Shown here piece after piece: positions 1-9,616 of a stretch of 64,000 bases of DNA. How positions within the stretch are numbered: the first letter of the stretch is position 1; each line of letters opens with the position of its first letter. This DNA comes from Bathynomus jamesi (lineage: Eukaryota; Arthropoda; Malacostraca; Isopoda; Cirolanidae). Under the pieces are notes generated by a model. The model did not search any database. It worked only from the letters and a program-made list of their open reading frames with translations, and had not been told where the DNA came from. The position numbers and the translations under genes are program-made. Location: assembly GCA_023014485.1 (NCBI GenBank), contig JAJOZX010001080.1:750001-814000 (forward strand), written 5' to 3'.

Positions 1-267
1 ACCGCACCAAACCGAGGACATTGGAAGAACTGGAGGACCGAATTCGGGAAGTCATGTCCTCCATCCCGCCGGAGTTCCTGCTAAAGTCAGTGGACGCCAT
101 TCCTGGGCGGCTCCAGAAGCTGGTGGAAAGAGTTGGAGCCCACATTGAATTTTAGAGAAAACCTACCATGTATGCCTACCTTTTCATATTATTTCTTCTG
201 AAATAAATGAATAATATACGTATTTTTTTACCAATCCAAAATAGGGAGCTACTTTCCGCCCACCCTG
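1..267 (+). mobile_element. 3' end of a Tc1/mariner-type element cut by the window edge
   Basis: The tail of a transposase reading frame (3-155) is followed by about 110 bp of AT-rich DNA and a terminal sequence ending CACCCTG at 267, followed by the dinucleotide TA. TA target duplication and a terminus of this kind are typical of Tc1/mariner elements. The 5' half lies outside the window, so the family and the matching inverted repeat cannot be checked. Confidence 0.6.
3..155 (+). pseudogene. C-terminal 50 residues of a Tc1/mariner-superfamily transposase
   Basis: The frame is open from base 3 to the TAG at 153-155. It encodes a helical C-terminus (RTLEELEDRIREVMSSIPPE followed by a basic LQKLVERVGAHIEF end). 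Tc1/mariner transposases of the Tc3-like and DD37-type groups usually end in this way: an alternating charged helix, an 'IPPE'-like turn and a final segment around 'GGH.E'. No catalytic residue lies within the visible part. It is assigned by pattern recognition only. Because the beginning is missing, it cannot be said whether the full gene is intact. It would be the transposase of the element that ends at 267. Confidence 0.55.
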
Positions 268-268
268 T

Positions 269-314
269 ATTATATATATATGTATAATATATATATATAT
301 ATATTATATATATA
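269..314. repeat. (TA)n microsatellite
   Basis: An AT-alternating tract joins the end of one mariner-type element (267) to the start of another (315). Both elements duplicate TA on insertion, so the tract may have served as target or may have grown from the duplications. Confidence 0.9.
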
Positions 315-1221
315 CAGGGCGTCCCAAAAAAAGTGTATACACACTTTAACAGCTGATAGCTCAATTGATGTTTCTTTCTTTCCAGTTAAACCCATTAGAA
401 TTAATAATGGCAGTCAGACTAAGCTTTGAACAAAGGAAATTCATTCTAAAATGCTACTGGAAGTGTGAAAACACAGTTGAAGTGCAAAGACAGTTTAGGA
501 AGTTTCAAACAGATCCACCAACGCGACTTACCATCACTCGAATTAGAGATAAGTTTGAAGCCGATGGAACTGTTCAGAATGTCCACAAGAAGCGTTCCGG
601 AAGACCACGGACATCGACAAGCCCCACAAAGCAAGAAAGAGTACTGGAAACGTATCACCAAAGTCCAAGAAAATCTGTGCTGCAAGCGAGTCGTGAGGTA
701 GGAATTTCAGAATCGTCTGTCCAACGCATTTTGAAGCGCTGTCAATGGAAAAGTTACATTCCAAGATTAGTCCATGCTATTAATGAAGATGATCCGGACC
801 GAAGAGTGGAGTATTGCGAGTGGTACTTGGCACGATGTGGATGTGGATTGGACAAAGGGGTTTCGTAGAATACCCTCCGCGTTCACCAGACCTCACACCA
901 CTAGACTTTTTTTTATGGGGATACTTAAAAGACAAAGTCTACGCTATAAAACCTGCAACAGTCGCTGAATTGAGAGCAGCCATTGAACGAGAATGCACAC
1001 AAATACCAAACGAAATGTTTCGTGATGTTTGCGATTCGATTGCTTCGCGTTATCAGCAGTGCCTGGACCAGAACGGACGTCAGTTTGAAAACAGGCGTTG
1101 ACAAAACAATTAAATAGTCTGTAGATTCTATTACATTTTGAAAATGAAATGTATTTTAATTTTAATAAACACTGCCTTTATAATTATTTAAAGTGTATAT
1201 ACATTTTTTTGGGACGCCCTG
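315..1221 (+). mobile_element. Mariner-type transposon, internally deleted, intact TIRs and TA duplication
   Basis: The left end reads CAGGGCGTCCCAAAAAAAGT from 315 and the right end is its inverted match ending GGGACGCCCTG at 1221. TA is present on both sides (313-314 and 1222-1223). The inverted repeats extend about 30 bp with few mismatches. At 907 bp the element is shorter than the roughly 1.3 kb usual for mariner, because the middle of the transposase gene is gone. It is therefore a deletion derivative that could move only in trans. Confidence 0.9.
407..1101 (+). pseudogene. Mariner-type transposase with the catalytic centre deleted
   Basis: The N-terminal part (407 to about 838) begins [19 protein letters not shown] and contains a helix-turn-helix region with the basic linker [10 protein letters not shown]. 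This is the DUF4817-like DNA-binding region found in many arthropod transposases. The C-terminal part (about 840-1101) is in another frame and carries the third catalytic segment PPRSPDLTPLDFFLWG. The DNA between them, which should encode the first two catalytic aspartates, is missing. The junction lies near 838. The start at 407 follows the TIR and matches the family's N-terminus. The gene cannot produce an active transposase, although the DNA-binding half could still be expressed. Confidence 0.85.
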
Positions 1222-1225
1222 TATA

Positions 1226-1258
<33 letters not shown>
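1222..1258. repeat. (TA)n microsatellite
   Basis: An AT-alternating tract lies directly at the 3' end of the mariner-type element, mirroring the tract on its 5' side. Confidence 0.9.
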
Positions 1259-1736
1259 CTTGCATTGTTGAATTGTTTCCAGAAATTCATTTGAAAAAAT
1301 GAGAAAAACATATTTTGTCAACTCACTGTGTACCCCTGAAAAATCTAATAAGTACCCCTAGGGTACACGTTAAGAATCAGGCTTATTAAGCGCTCTAAGA
1401 TTTCGCGACAATGAATTAGTATTGATAAATTTCACTATATTCTGAATAAAAAAATATCTAAGATTTCTGTAATAATTATATGTAATAATTATCTGTAAAA
1501 GGCACAGATTATCTGTAAGAAAGAATTAAATTTACATATTAATAATATCACGAACTCCAACAGCAAACTGCGTTATACTGTACAATCTTCAGACAACAAG
1601 TGGCACTATACGATAAAGCAGTAGTATAATGGTTCCCAACCTTGTTTCGCTCAAAGCACACTAACATCATTTGTTCTTTCGCGGCAACCCGCACAGTTTT
1701 CGCCTCCCACTGTTTTCTGTCCACTCGAGTAATTTA
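1259..1736. other. No gene seen; AT-rich, possible hAT-MITE remnant near 1630
   Basis: No coding signal is visible. Around 1628-1700 the text 'ggttcccaacctt' followed by a CA-rich stretch resembles the terminal part of a common hAT-derived MITE (compare 58147-58515). No matching other end was found. Confidence 0.4.
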
Positions 1737-2078
1737 TTAGTATCTTCTTGAATCTATAAACGTTCTGCCTAGTTTGGTATCGTCCGCAAATTTTGAAATT
1801 ATACTATTTATTCCCAAGTCGATGTCATTGATATAAATAATAAAATGAACTGGTCTCAGAACTGGTCCTTGAGGCACGCCGCTAGTTACACTTTTCCAGT
1901 TAGATGCTTTGCCATTAATGACCAATCTTTGTTTACATCCACTAAGCCAATTTTCGATCCATTTTAGAACATTACCATCAATTCCGTGAGAATGGAGTTT
2001 AGCTAATAATCTTCTGTGTGGCACTTTATCGAACTTTATCAAACGCTTTTTGGAAATAAAATTATATCTACTGTTTTA
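1737..2078 (-). pseudogene. CR1/jockey-like LINE reverse transcriptase fragment
   Basis: On the minus strand the frame encodes a block of non-LTR reverse transcriptase. It runs FDKVPHRRLLAKL (end of motif 3), GIDGNVLKWIENWLSG, VTSGVPQGPVL (motif 4/B), IIYINDID and FADDTKLG (catalytic motif A'/C with the two aspartates). Family members usually span about 900 residues; only about 110 survive. Upstream of FDKV the frame hits stops, and both ends are abrupt. The same motif order occurs in the LINE at 15975-17548, so this may be the same family. It is a dead fragment. Confidence 0.85.
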
Positions 2079-2313
2079 CTCTCATCATAATCACTAATTT
2101 ATTTATTTTTTATTTGAAGTTTACATGCATTCAGTCACTATTGAAATTTCGATTACCTGTTTTTGCCATTTTCATGAACTGTGGCGGCATCTGAATTAGG
2201 AAACATCGCGATGACGTCTTTGAACATTGGATTATGTAGAAACTTTTTCTGTAAACCACTTGGCTACGGGCCAAGATAACTTAATTAATATAATATTTAA
2301 TGGGCATTATGGC

Positions 2314-2346
<33 letters not shown>

Positions 2347-2357
2347 ATATATATATA
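2314..2357. repeat. (TA)n microsatellite
   Basis: An AT-alternating tract lies immediately upstream of a 5S-headed SINE. Confidence 0.9.
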
Positions 2358-2563
2358 GGCTACGTCGTAGCCAATGTCGTAACACCGTTTCCCGAAGATC
2401 AGCGAAGTTAAGCGACATTGGGTAGGGGTAGTAGTTGGATGGAGACCGTCCTCCGTGTCCAGATTATGTTGCGACCCGTGGTTCGAGTCCCACGTAAAGC
2501 TGTAGGTCCCCTCCATCATATGACCCTAGATGTTGCGAAGGAGGTTAAACAACCCCAATCATT
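2358..2563 (+). mobile_element. SINE with a 5S rRNA-derived head
   Basis: Bases about 2366-2450 resemble eukaryotic 5S rRNA. They include GAAGTTAAGCGACATTGGG in the position of the A box/intermediate element and TAGTTGGATGGAGACCG in the position of the C box, which together form the internal pol III promoter of 5S genes. The similarity then stops, and a body follows with GTTCGAGTCCCACGTAAAGC and GTAGGTCCCCTCC. This is the structure of SINE3-class (5S-derived) elements. A second copy lies on the minus strand at 13612-13790. Confidence 0.85.
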
Positions 2564-2569
2564 ATATAT

Positions 2570-2872
2570 ATATAAAACCTTGGCTAACCTTGGTTTTGTT
2601 TCCGCCCGGATTATTCATGCAGACGAAGGTCAAGCTTGTCACTCTACCTTAGACCTCCAGTTTAACGTGGAATTCGAACCACGCCCCACCAGCAACCCAG
2701 CATCTTAACCACTAGGCTAACCAGGGTACCCATTTATCTACCAACCAATTTCTTTAGTGTGTGGAAGGATGAACAGTTGGGTTTTGCTGCGCGCCGCCTG
2801 TTGTCACCGGGTCTGGATTCCAGGGCTGATGGAGTCGTAGTCAGTGACGCTAGCCACTACACCACCGAGGCA
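2570..2872 (-). mobile_element. Dimeric tRNA-derived SINE, minus orientation
   Basis: Read on the minus strand from 2872, there is a tRNA-like unit (GGTGTAGTGGCTAGCGTC as A-box region). It is followed by a linker containing 'gcagcaaaacccaactgttc' and a second tRNA-like unit. The second unit has an A box (GGTTAGCCTAGTGGTTAAG) and a B box (GTGGTTCGAATTCC), then a body ending near 'ttcgtctgcatgaataatccgggcgg'. The copy at 3671-3960 on the plus strand has the same order and is clearly the same family. Confidence 0.85.
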
Positions 2873-2921
2873 TATATATATATTATATATATATTATATA
2901 TATATTATATATATATATATA
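2872..2921. repeat. (TA)n tract followed by a T-run
   Basis: Interrupted TA repeats, then about ten T, at the 5' (head) end of the minus-strand SINE. Confidence 0.85.
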
Positions 2922-3111
2922 TTTTTTTTTTTCAATTGTTATTCCACGGTTTCGACATTCCATGGTTCTGGGGTAGTGCCAGTTTATCGTCTCGACAGGT
3001 TACAGTTAGTGAATCGAAGAATCGAAATTTTTTAGCTCTAAGTCTGGTCGGGTTTCGATTCTTTTACTGAATCGACCCGAATCGACATTTTTTATTAATC
3101 GCAAAGGCCTA
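2922..3111. other. No gene seen
   Basis: This stretch contains repeated 'tcgacat / tcgaca / gaatcgaagaatcgaaat' motifs but has no convincing coding or structural signal. Confidence 0.4.
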
Positions 3112-3157
3112 ATATATATATATATATATATATATATTCTGTATATATATATATATA
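3112..3157. repeat. (TA)n microsatellite
   Basis: An interrupted TA repeat directly abuts the long hairpin that starts at 3154. Confidence 0.9.
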
Positions 3158-3588
3158 GAAACGACGTAAGTATAGAGGAGTGTTCTGCACACGAGGAAGA
3201 GAAATAACGAACAAATGAAAAATGAGGTAACCGCCCCGGAATCGAACCCAGGATCTTCCGATTGCCGGTCAGATATGCTATCCACTACACCACGGGCCTC
3301 GATCAGTCAGAAGTCGTAATTCTCCTACATAGGGCAGCAGAAACCAATGCAGTTAAATGTACATATTCACGATTTGCGAGGGTGCCCTCTCAAGGCATTG
3401 GTTTCTGCCCTATGTAGGAGAATTACGACTTCTGACTGATCGAGGCCCGTGGTGTAGTGGATAGCATATCTGACCGGCAATCGGAAGATCCTGGGTTCGA
3501 TTCCAGGGCGGTTACCTCATTTTTCATTTGTTCGTTATTTCTCTTCCTCGTGTGCAGAACACTCCTCTATACTTACGTCGTTTCTATA
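3154..3588. repeat. Long hairpin of two inverted tRNA-like SINE units
   Basis: The left arm 3154-3350 and the right arm 3395-3588 are inverted copies of each other. I see one 3-base indel and about one substitution over roughly 195 bp, with a 44-bp spacer. Each arm contains a tRNA-like sequence (on the plus strand of the right arm: GTGGTGTAGTGGATAGC, an anticodon-stem-like TCTGA/TCGGA pair with loop CCGGCAA, and GGGTTCGATTCC). Position 33 of the loop is C and the T stem is imperfect, so this is a tRNA-derived repeat and not a functional tRNA. Confidence 0.85.
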
Positions 3589-3619
3589 CATTAATATACT
3601 GCGTGGTCATTGCAGTTAA

Positions 3620-3623
<4 letters not shown>

Positions 3624-3670
<47 letters not shown>
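3624..3670. repeat. (TA)n microsatellite
   Basis: A TA repeat of about 47 bp immediately upstream of the next SINE head. Confidence 0.9.
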
Positions 3671-3671
<1 letters not shown>

Positions 3672-3960
3672 GGTGGTGTAGTGGTTAGCATCGCTGACTA
3701 CGAATCCTTCGGCCCCGGGTTCGAGACCTGCTGACGGCAGCCGACGCGCAGCAAAACCCAGCTGTTCATCCTTTCACACAATAAAAAAAGTGGTTGGTAG
3801 ATAAATGGGTACCCTGGGTGGCCTAGTGGTTAAGACACCTGACTGCTGGTGGGGCGTGGTTCGGATTCCACGTTAAACTTAGGTCTAAGGTAGAGTGAAA
3901 AGTTTGACCTTCGTCAGAACGAGCAATTCGGGCGGAAGCTAATCAAAGGTTATAATTTTA
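3671..3960 (+). mobile_element. Dimeric tRNA-derived SINE, plus orientation
   Basis: The first tRNA-like unit (3671-3735) has GGTGTAGTGGTTAGCATC and GGGTTCGAGACC as A and B boxes. A linker with 'gcagcaaaacccagctgttc' leads to the second unit at about 3815 (GGTGGCCTAGTGGTTAAG, then GTGGTTCGGATTCCACG). The body ends near 3945. It has the same architecture as the inverted copy at 2570-2872. Confidence 0.85.
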
Positions 3961-4076
3961 TGTTACCAATGTTATATACTCTGAGGACACAGTTTAGAAA
4001 TTAAAATTTAAAATATTAATGTTCAGGTTCATTCAACTTCCGTAGTGAAATATTAGACGGTCATATGAATGGGGGG

Positions 4077-4696
4077 CATAGGCAGATCCAGAGAGGGGGG
4101 GGGCCAGGCAGGGCCGGATTAACCATTAAGCAAAATAAGCCCGTGCTTAGGGCATCAAGGGAAGGGGGGCACCACAGAAATTTTCCATTGTCGGATTTAC
4201 CATGGATTTATTATACTATTATAATACCAACAGAACAACTATGCAACAAGGCAGGCTGGATGCCTTATCTCTACTAAGTATAGAAGCAGATGTGTTACGT
4301 AAGATTAGTTTTGAGGATCTGATCAAAGACTTTGCAATTAAAAAAAGTAGGAGAAAACTTTTCAAATATAAATGAAGTGGAAGTATACAAAAATAAACAT
4401 TATTTTCCATCTTACTGTAAGTTTTGTTTCATTTCAAAAAATAAAATTTTATTTTATGGTTTATTTTTGTTTATATTTTGAATTACATATATATGGGGCA
4501 CCAAAATCTTTTAAGTGCTTAGGGCCTCTAAAGGTCTTAATCCGGCCCTGGGGCCAGGGGAGCTTAATTAAAGCAACGGGAACATAAGCATTCAAACGTT
4601 TTACCTAATTATGTTTAACCAGGATGTATGGGGCTTCCAAATTAAGCTCCGTTGCTTCAATTAATCCCCCTGGGGCCCTCTCTGGATCCACCTATG
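4077..4696. mobile_element. Foldback MITE interrupted by a hAT MITE
   Basis: Without the nested insertion, the sequence 'cataggcagatccagagagg...ccaggggagcttaattaaag' forms an inverted repeat with 'gcttcaattaatccccctgg...ccctctctggatccacctatg' at 4650-4696. A short G-run on both sides could be a target duplication, but it is too simple to be sure. No coding capacity. Confidence 0.65.
4109..4550. mobile_element. hAT-type MITE with 8-bp target duplication
   Basis: Terminal inverted repeats CAGGGCCGGATTAA (4109) and TTAATCCGGCCCTG (ending 4550) are flanked by identical 8-bp sequences GGGCCAGG at 4101-4108 and 4551-4558. CA...TG ends plus an 8-bp duplication are the hAT hallmark. It has no transposase, so it is non-autonomous. 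It sits inside the foldback element at 4077-4696. Confidence 0.9.
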
Positions 4697-4699
4697 TTG

Positions 4700-4862
4700 G
4701 GGGGACCGGCAGCTTTACGTGGAATCCGAACCAGTACCCCACCAACAAAGACCCAGAAAAGAACCTTAATCGTTGAAATCTGATTAAGCCCAGGCCATGA
4801 TTCGAATCGGGGACTTTAAAATTAACAGTCCGACCCTCTGTCACTAGACTACACTGACAGTT
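4700..4862 (-). mobile_element. SINE with tRNA-Asn-like head
   Basis: On the minus strand there is an A-box-like GTGTAGTCTAGTGACAG, an anticodon-arm-like GGACTGTTAA (loop CTGTTAA as in tRNA-Asn) and a B box GATTCGAATC. A body follows that contains GGTTCGGATTCCACGTAAAG and 'ccggtcccc'. The latter block is nearly the same as the body of the 5S-headed SINE, so heads differ but bodies are shared. Confidence 0.65.
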
Positions 4863-4899
4863 TCTGTATAAAGAGAAAAAGCTTCACTCTTTTACAAAG

Positions 4900-5344
4900 T
4901 TTCGGTTTTCCTGTATACCCATTCAGGGGTACGAGCAGCTCGTGGCATCATTGTCAAGTACATAGAAGGTCAACTTACTAGCGGGGCTTCCGTACGTAGT
5001 TCCTCATCACCGGAAGCAATAATGCTTTAATCTTTTGTGTTGGAGTTCACAATGTGGAAACTTTGGTTGGTTTTGTAGGTCCAGGTGCATGATTCATTAG
5101 GAGGAAGATGCACTCCAAGTCAGAGACGGACTGCCTATGTTCGTGAAATAACTGACATGCCTCCCTCTTGCTTTTTCTGGAAACATGTAGCAATACCAGT
5201 TCCACCTTCTCTTGATTGGTATACTGAGCCATCAGGGTATTTTCTTTCCTGAAGTATGTAAAACTGACATTAGAAATGTGTTTGTTTCACTTTAAAAATA
5301 TAATGTCTATTTTCCTTATGGGTTCAGACTTCTGGGACACCCTG
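4900..5344 (-). mobile_element. Fragment of a mariner-type element (5' end on minus strand)
   Basis: Reading minus, the end CAGGGTGTCCCAGAAGT begins at 5344, next to TA at 5345-5346. The element runs into a DUF4817-like N-terminal coding stretch at 5232-5047 and then loses similarity. No matching right end was found. The element abuts the LINE at 5347, so it inserted into that LINE or was joined to it by a deletion. Confidence 0.65.
5047..5232 (-). pseudogene. DUF4817-like N-terminus of a mariner-type transposase
   Basis: The 61-residue frame begins MAQYTNQEKVELVLLHVSRK and continues with REACQLFHEH. This resembles the DUF4817 helix-turn-helix region (YTn.E.vdmvl...g....A..ly.e...) that opens many arthropod transposase-like proteins. 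The normal continuation (linker and DD(E/D) core) is absent. The start methionine matches the family start. It is a remnant belonging to the fragment whose end lies at 5344. Confidence 0.6.
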
Positions 5345-5346
5345 TA

Positions 5347-6465
5347 CACAGACTTCGCCAAGGCGTTCGACGAGTGTGACCATGGAATCATAGCACATAA
5401 ACTGAAATATGTGGGAATATCAGGAAAAGTAGGACAATGGGTACGTAGGGCCTACTCGTAATTTTTTAGTGAGCGATAGCGAGGCATTACAGTTCAAGGA
5501 ATATCTTCATCAGAGTCAGAGGTCCTTAGCTCAGTACCACAAGGAACAGTATTAGCTCCATTACTTTTCATAATCATGCTAACTGATATACAGTAGGTGA
5601 GGAAATTACCACTGACAGCACAATAACATCCTTTGCCGATGACACAAAAATTATAGAAAAATAAGAAACCCACAGGATATAGGATCGCTACAAACAGACA
5701 TATACTCAATTTACAATTGATCTGAAGGCAATAATATAAAATTTAACACTGAAAATTTTCAGCTATTAAAGTATGGAAGAAAGGAGAGCCTAAAATCCAT
5801 GAACTACTATATAATACCCCGAATGGACAGAAAAATCAGAAAAATTCTAAAGCGAAAGATTTAGGTGTTGTAATGACTGACGACGGGAAATTTGAAACAC
5901 AAAACAAGATAGCAGTAAACAGAACAAAAAGAATAACTCGGCAGTATTCCAACCCAAGTTGGAATATTGCTCGGTCTTAACATCGCCATATAAAAACGGA
6001 GACATTAGTCAGCTAGAAGGGATTCAGAGAAACTTCACAACCAAGATCAATTGATGCAAAGAACTCAATTACTGGGAAAGATTATGTGAATTAAACTTAT
6101 ATTCACTGGAAAGAAGGGAGAGGCCCACCATTATTTACACTTTAAAAAATAATGGATAAACTAGTCCCTAATCTTACTTTGAACCCTATAACTCCCCCCC
6201 CCCCCAATGACAGTGGAAAGTAGAAAAGGAAGAATGTGTCGTGTTCCCAAATTAAAGGCTAGACAAGGAACATCCTCAACCCTGCGGTGTATATCTTCAA
6301 AAGAAGACTAGACGCCTGGTTTAGAACAATCCCAGATGAGCCGCGCGTACCTGGCTATGTGAGGTGGCGAGCAAAAGAAACCAATTCTCTACTTCACCAG
6401 GCCAACTCGAGAGGAGGGTCAACAAGTTTTACCTTCGTGAAATGGGGAGTCATCGCACGGAACAT
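5347..6465 (+). pseudogene. Decayed CR1/jockey-like LINE reverse transcriptase, 3' half
   Basis: Scattered frames give, in order, DFAKAFDECDHGIIAHKL, SSVPQGTVLAPLLF, FADDTKI (about 5630), a long degraded connecting region with ISQLEGIQRNF and NYWERLCELNLYSLERRRE, and the C-terminus RTIPDEPRVPGYVRWRAKE ending near 6400. These are the palm motifs and the typical C-terminal tail of CR1/jockey-like non-LTR elements. Many stops and frame changes are present, so it is old. The 5' end is cut exactly where the mariner fragment ends (5346), and its 3' end runs into a (TA)n tract at 6472. Confidence 0.8.
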
Positions 6466-6470
6466 TTGAA

Positions 6471-6471
<1 letters not shown>

Positions 6472-6516
<45 letters not shown>
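6472..6516. repeat. (TA)n microsatellite
   Basis: A TA tract joins the 3' side of one LINE to the 5'-truncated start of the next. Confidence 0.9.
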
Positions 6517-6518
<2 letters not shown>

Positions 6519-9212
6519 GAACTCGACTGGAAAACTGGGATGTGTGCTAAGTGAGATACAGCGTTATAGATGGGATGTGTTGGGCGTGGCGGAGACGCAT
6601 TGGACCGGAGAGGGTGAGCTGCTTGCGGAGGGTATAAATATTCTCTACTCAGGAAGAATGGATAACATGCATAGCGAAGGAGTGGCAATTCTCCTCAACA
6701 AGGAAGCTCAAAGGGCATACTTGGAACATCGCGCTGTATCATCGCGCGTAATATCGGTCAAATTACAAGGTCATCACAAAAACACGAAAATAATACAGGT
6801 GTATGCACCAGACACAAGACATACAGAAGAAGAATTGGAGGATTTTTATGAACAATTGGATAGCGAAGTGGAAAGAACAAACAGGGGTGATCTACTATTC
6901 ATAATAGGTGATTTTAACAGTAAAATAGGAAGTAACAACAACGGATACGAGGACATCATGGGCAGATTTGGAATAGGGGAAAGGAATGAAAGAGGAGAAA
7001 GAATGCTGGAGTTCTGTAAGGCTGGGGAAATGTGCATAACCAATACGTACTTTCAACATAGGGTCAGCCATAAATATACATGGTCTCATCCGAATGGTGT
7101 AAACAGGAGTTGCATCGATTACATTCTGGTGGGAAAACGATGGAGAACATCTGTCAGGAATACAAGAGTAGCAAGAGGAGCAGATTTTGGATCGGACCAT
7201 GAAATGGTGTTATCAAACATAAAGATCAAGTTTCGCACAGGAAATGGTAATTGGAAGGGAACAAAACGATATAACCTAGAAAAGCTTAAAGGTCATGAGA
7301 CTAAACATCAATTCAAGACAAGAACGGAGGAAAGACTCGCAGCACTGACTGAAGAGGAAGAGAATGTGGAGATATTATGGAGGAGGGGGAGAGACTGCTT
7401 ACTACAGGAGGCAGAGAACTTGCTGGGAAGAAGGAACATGAGACAGGCTTGGATGACCGAAGATGTGATGAATCTGTGCGATGAGAGGAGAGAGACCAAG
7501 AAATTAAAGAATAAAGATCCAACAGAAGAGAATATGAGAAGATACAGGCAGATCTGCAGGGAAGTGGATAGAGGTTGTAAAGAGGCAAAGGAAAACTGGA
7601 TCAGAGAGAAATGCGAGAGATGTGAAGACGCTTACAAATGCGGTAGTTCAGCAATATTATACAAAACAGTGAAGGAGATAACGAAGGAATGGAGACACCA
7701 GTCTATAGCAGTAAGAAACGAGAGGAATGAAAAGGTATCAAGTGAGAATGAAATGAGGGCTGCATGAAAGAATCATTTCCGTGGCCTGTACGAGAGGCCT
7801 AGAGAACAGTTCACATTAGAAAACTTTCCTGAACTACAGAGACAGGAATTAACCCATGTCAATACCCCAGAAGTTTTACAATCGGAGGTGATGTGTGCTA
7901 TAGCATCGCTGGCGAGATCCAAAGCCCCGGGTGTAGATGGGGTGACGCAGGAACTGTTGGAGGCTGGTGGGGAAACAGTTGTTGGATGGCTGCTGAAGCT
8001 GTGCCAGAAAACACTGGAAGAGGGAGTTACACCCAAAGAGTGGCGACAGGCAGTGGTGGTACCGATCCATAAAAAGAGCGATGGACAGTTTGTGGGAATT
8101 ACCGCCCCATCAGCCTGCTACCTCACTCATACGAGGTGCTAGCCAAGATACTGCAAAAGAGAATTAGTAACAGAGAAGAGGCAATCCTAACAGAAGAACA
8201 GACAGGTTTTAGACCGGGTAGAGGGACGATTGATTAGGTGTTCACGTTTTCGCAGATCACGGAGAAGATATGGGAGATGGACAGAGATGTATATTGCGTG
8301 TTTGTGGATTTTCAACAGGCTTTTGATTCGGTTTGGAGAGAGGCACTGACGGCGGTGCTGGAGTTTTATGGACTGGACGATGGTGTGAGCCAACTGATCA
8401 GAAGATTGAATGAGTCGACACAAGCAGTGGTAAGGAAGGGAACAATAGTGACAGAAAGCTTTAGAACGGAAAGCGGGGTGATTCAGGGGTGTCCCCTCTC
8501 GCCTCACTTATTCAACTTGTACCTTGAGATGGTAATGAGAGAAGCCTTGGAGGGATTTGAGGGCGGTGTGGAGATTGGAGGACAGAGAATCAATAACCTG
8601 AGATACGCAGACGACATCGTGCTGATGGGGGAATCAGTGGAACAACTACAAGATACGGTGGACAGATTGGAAACATCGTGTACAAAGTATAAGATGACTA
8701 TTAACAAAAATAAAACAAAGTCAATGAAGATAGGAAGAAGAGAAGCTATTCAGTTAAGGTTGTCATCAGGAGCGATAGAACAAGTGGACTCGTTCAAATA
8801 CTTGGGAGTACGGTTCACGGAAGACAGAGATACATTCAAGATGGTGAGTGATAGAGTTGGACTTAGGTACGTTACCTTCAGAAGGTTGACAAAGGTATGG
8901 AAAGACCGAAACATCACGCGAAAACTTAAACTGCTGAAAACAATAGTGATACCTGCAACCTTATATGGATCAGAATGCTGGGTAATGAAAAAGAGAGAAG
9001 AGAAGAAACTATTGGCATTCGAGATGCACTGTCTGAGAAGAATATTTAATATAAGATGGGAGGATAGGGTGACAAACCAGAGAGTGAGGGAAATGGCTGG
9101 AGTGGAACGGAATATAGTGGAGAGAGGGCACGATGCACAGAGGAGATGGTACGGGCATGTTGAAAGGATGGGGACGGAGAGATGGCCAAGATTGACGCTG
9201 CATGGACGATAG
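6517..9212 (+). pseudogene. RTE-type LINE polyprotein: APE endonuclease plus reverse transcriptase
   Basis: After the TA tract the frame opens with LNSTGKLGCVLSEIQRYRWD. An apurinic-type endonuclease follows (about 6520-7240): DVLGVAETHWTGEG, FIIGDFNSKIG, CIDYILVGKRW and GSDHEMVL supply the catalytic pattern. A charged linker leads to reverse transcriptase (about 7880-8900) with SKAPGVDGVTQELLE, VYCVFVDFQQAFDSV, IQGCPLSPHLFNL and the catalytic RYADDIVLMG. The C-terminal tail ends RRWYGHVERMGTERWPR. RTE elements nick DNA and copy their own RNA at the nick. Defects: an in-frame TGA at 7765, a frameshift near 8090 and an in-frame TAG at 8235. The 5' end is truncated. Otherwise it is well preserved, so it is fairly young. 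Confidence 0.9.
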
Positions 9213-9616
9213 GGTAGGTTGATTTTGGAACTGTGATCTTGGACTAGTCTAGATAGAAAGGTATTAATGTATAAAAAACGTTGCACCAACTCATATTTGT
9301 GAAAATTACTATTTTTTGAGGATTGTTAATTATTTTTAAGTTGTAAAATTGCCGAATTTTACGCGTAAAATCGCGCGCGCGGCATTCGCGCAATGTAAAC
9401 AAACAAAATATCGGACCTTATTTCATCAAATAATCAATTAAAATTCGGCTTTTTTAACAAAACGATGCTTGAAACTTATTGTAAATGCATTATAGATGTT
9501 TATTAGTGTATTATTTTGTATTTTTTTAATGATATTTACCTATAAAATGTGTATTAAATTAAGTTATTTTATGATGCATTCATTTAATTGTGTTTATTTT
9601 CAGATATTTCATAAAA
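9213..9616. other. AT-rich stretch; probable 5' non-coding exon and intron of the next gene
   Basis: There is no reading frame. A CpG-rich patch at about 9360-9395 (cgcgcgcgcggcattcgcgc) stands out in AT-rich DNA and may mark a promoter. A splice acceptor TTTATTTTCAG ends at 9603, 13 bases before the next start codon. No inverted terminal repeat was recognised here. Confidence 0.4.

Noticed and set aside
2366..2450. A functional 5S rRNA gene
   Set aside because: Only the promoter-bearing part is preserved; the sequence continues into a SINE body and a second diverged copy exists.
3425..3500. A functional tRNA gene (Ala-like anticodon loop)
   Set aside because: Base 33 is C, T-stem pairing is imperfect, the acceptor stem is unclear, and the unit is present as an inverted pair within a repeat.
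6419..6688. Minus-strand frame across the TA tract
   Set aside because: It is a shadow of the LINE frame plus a (YI)n product of the TA repeat.
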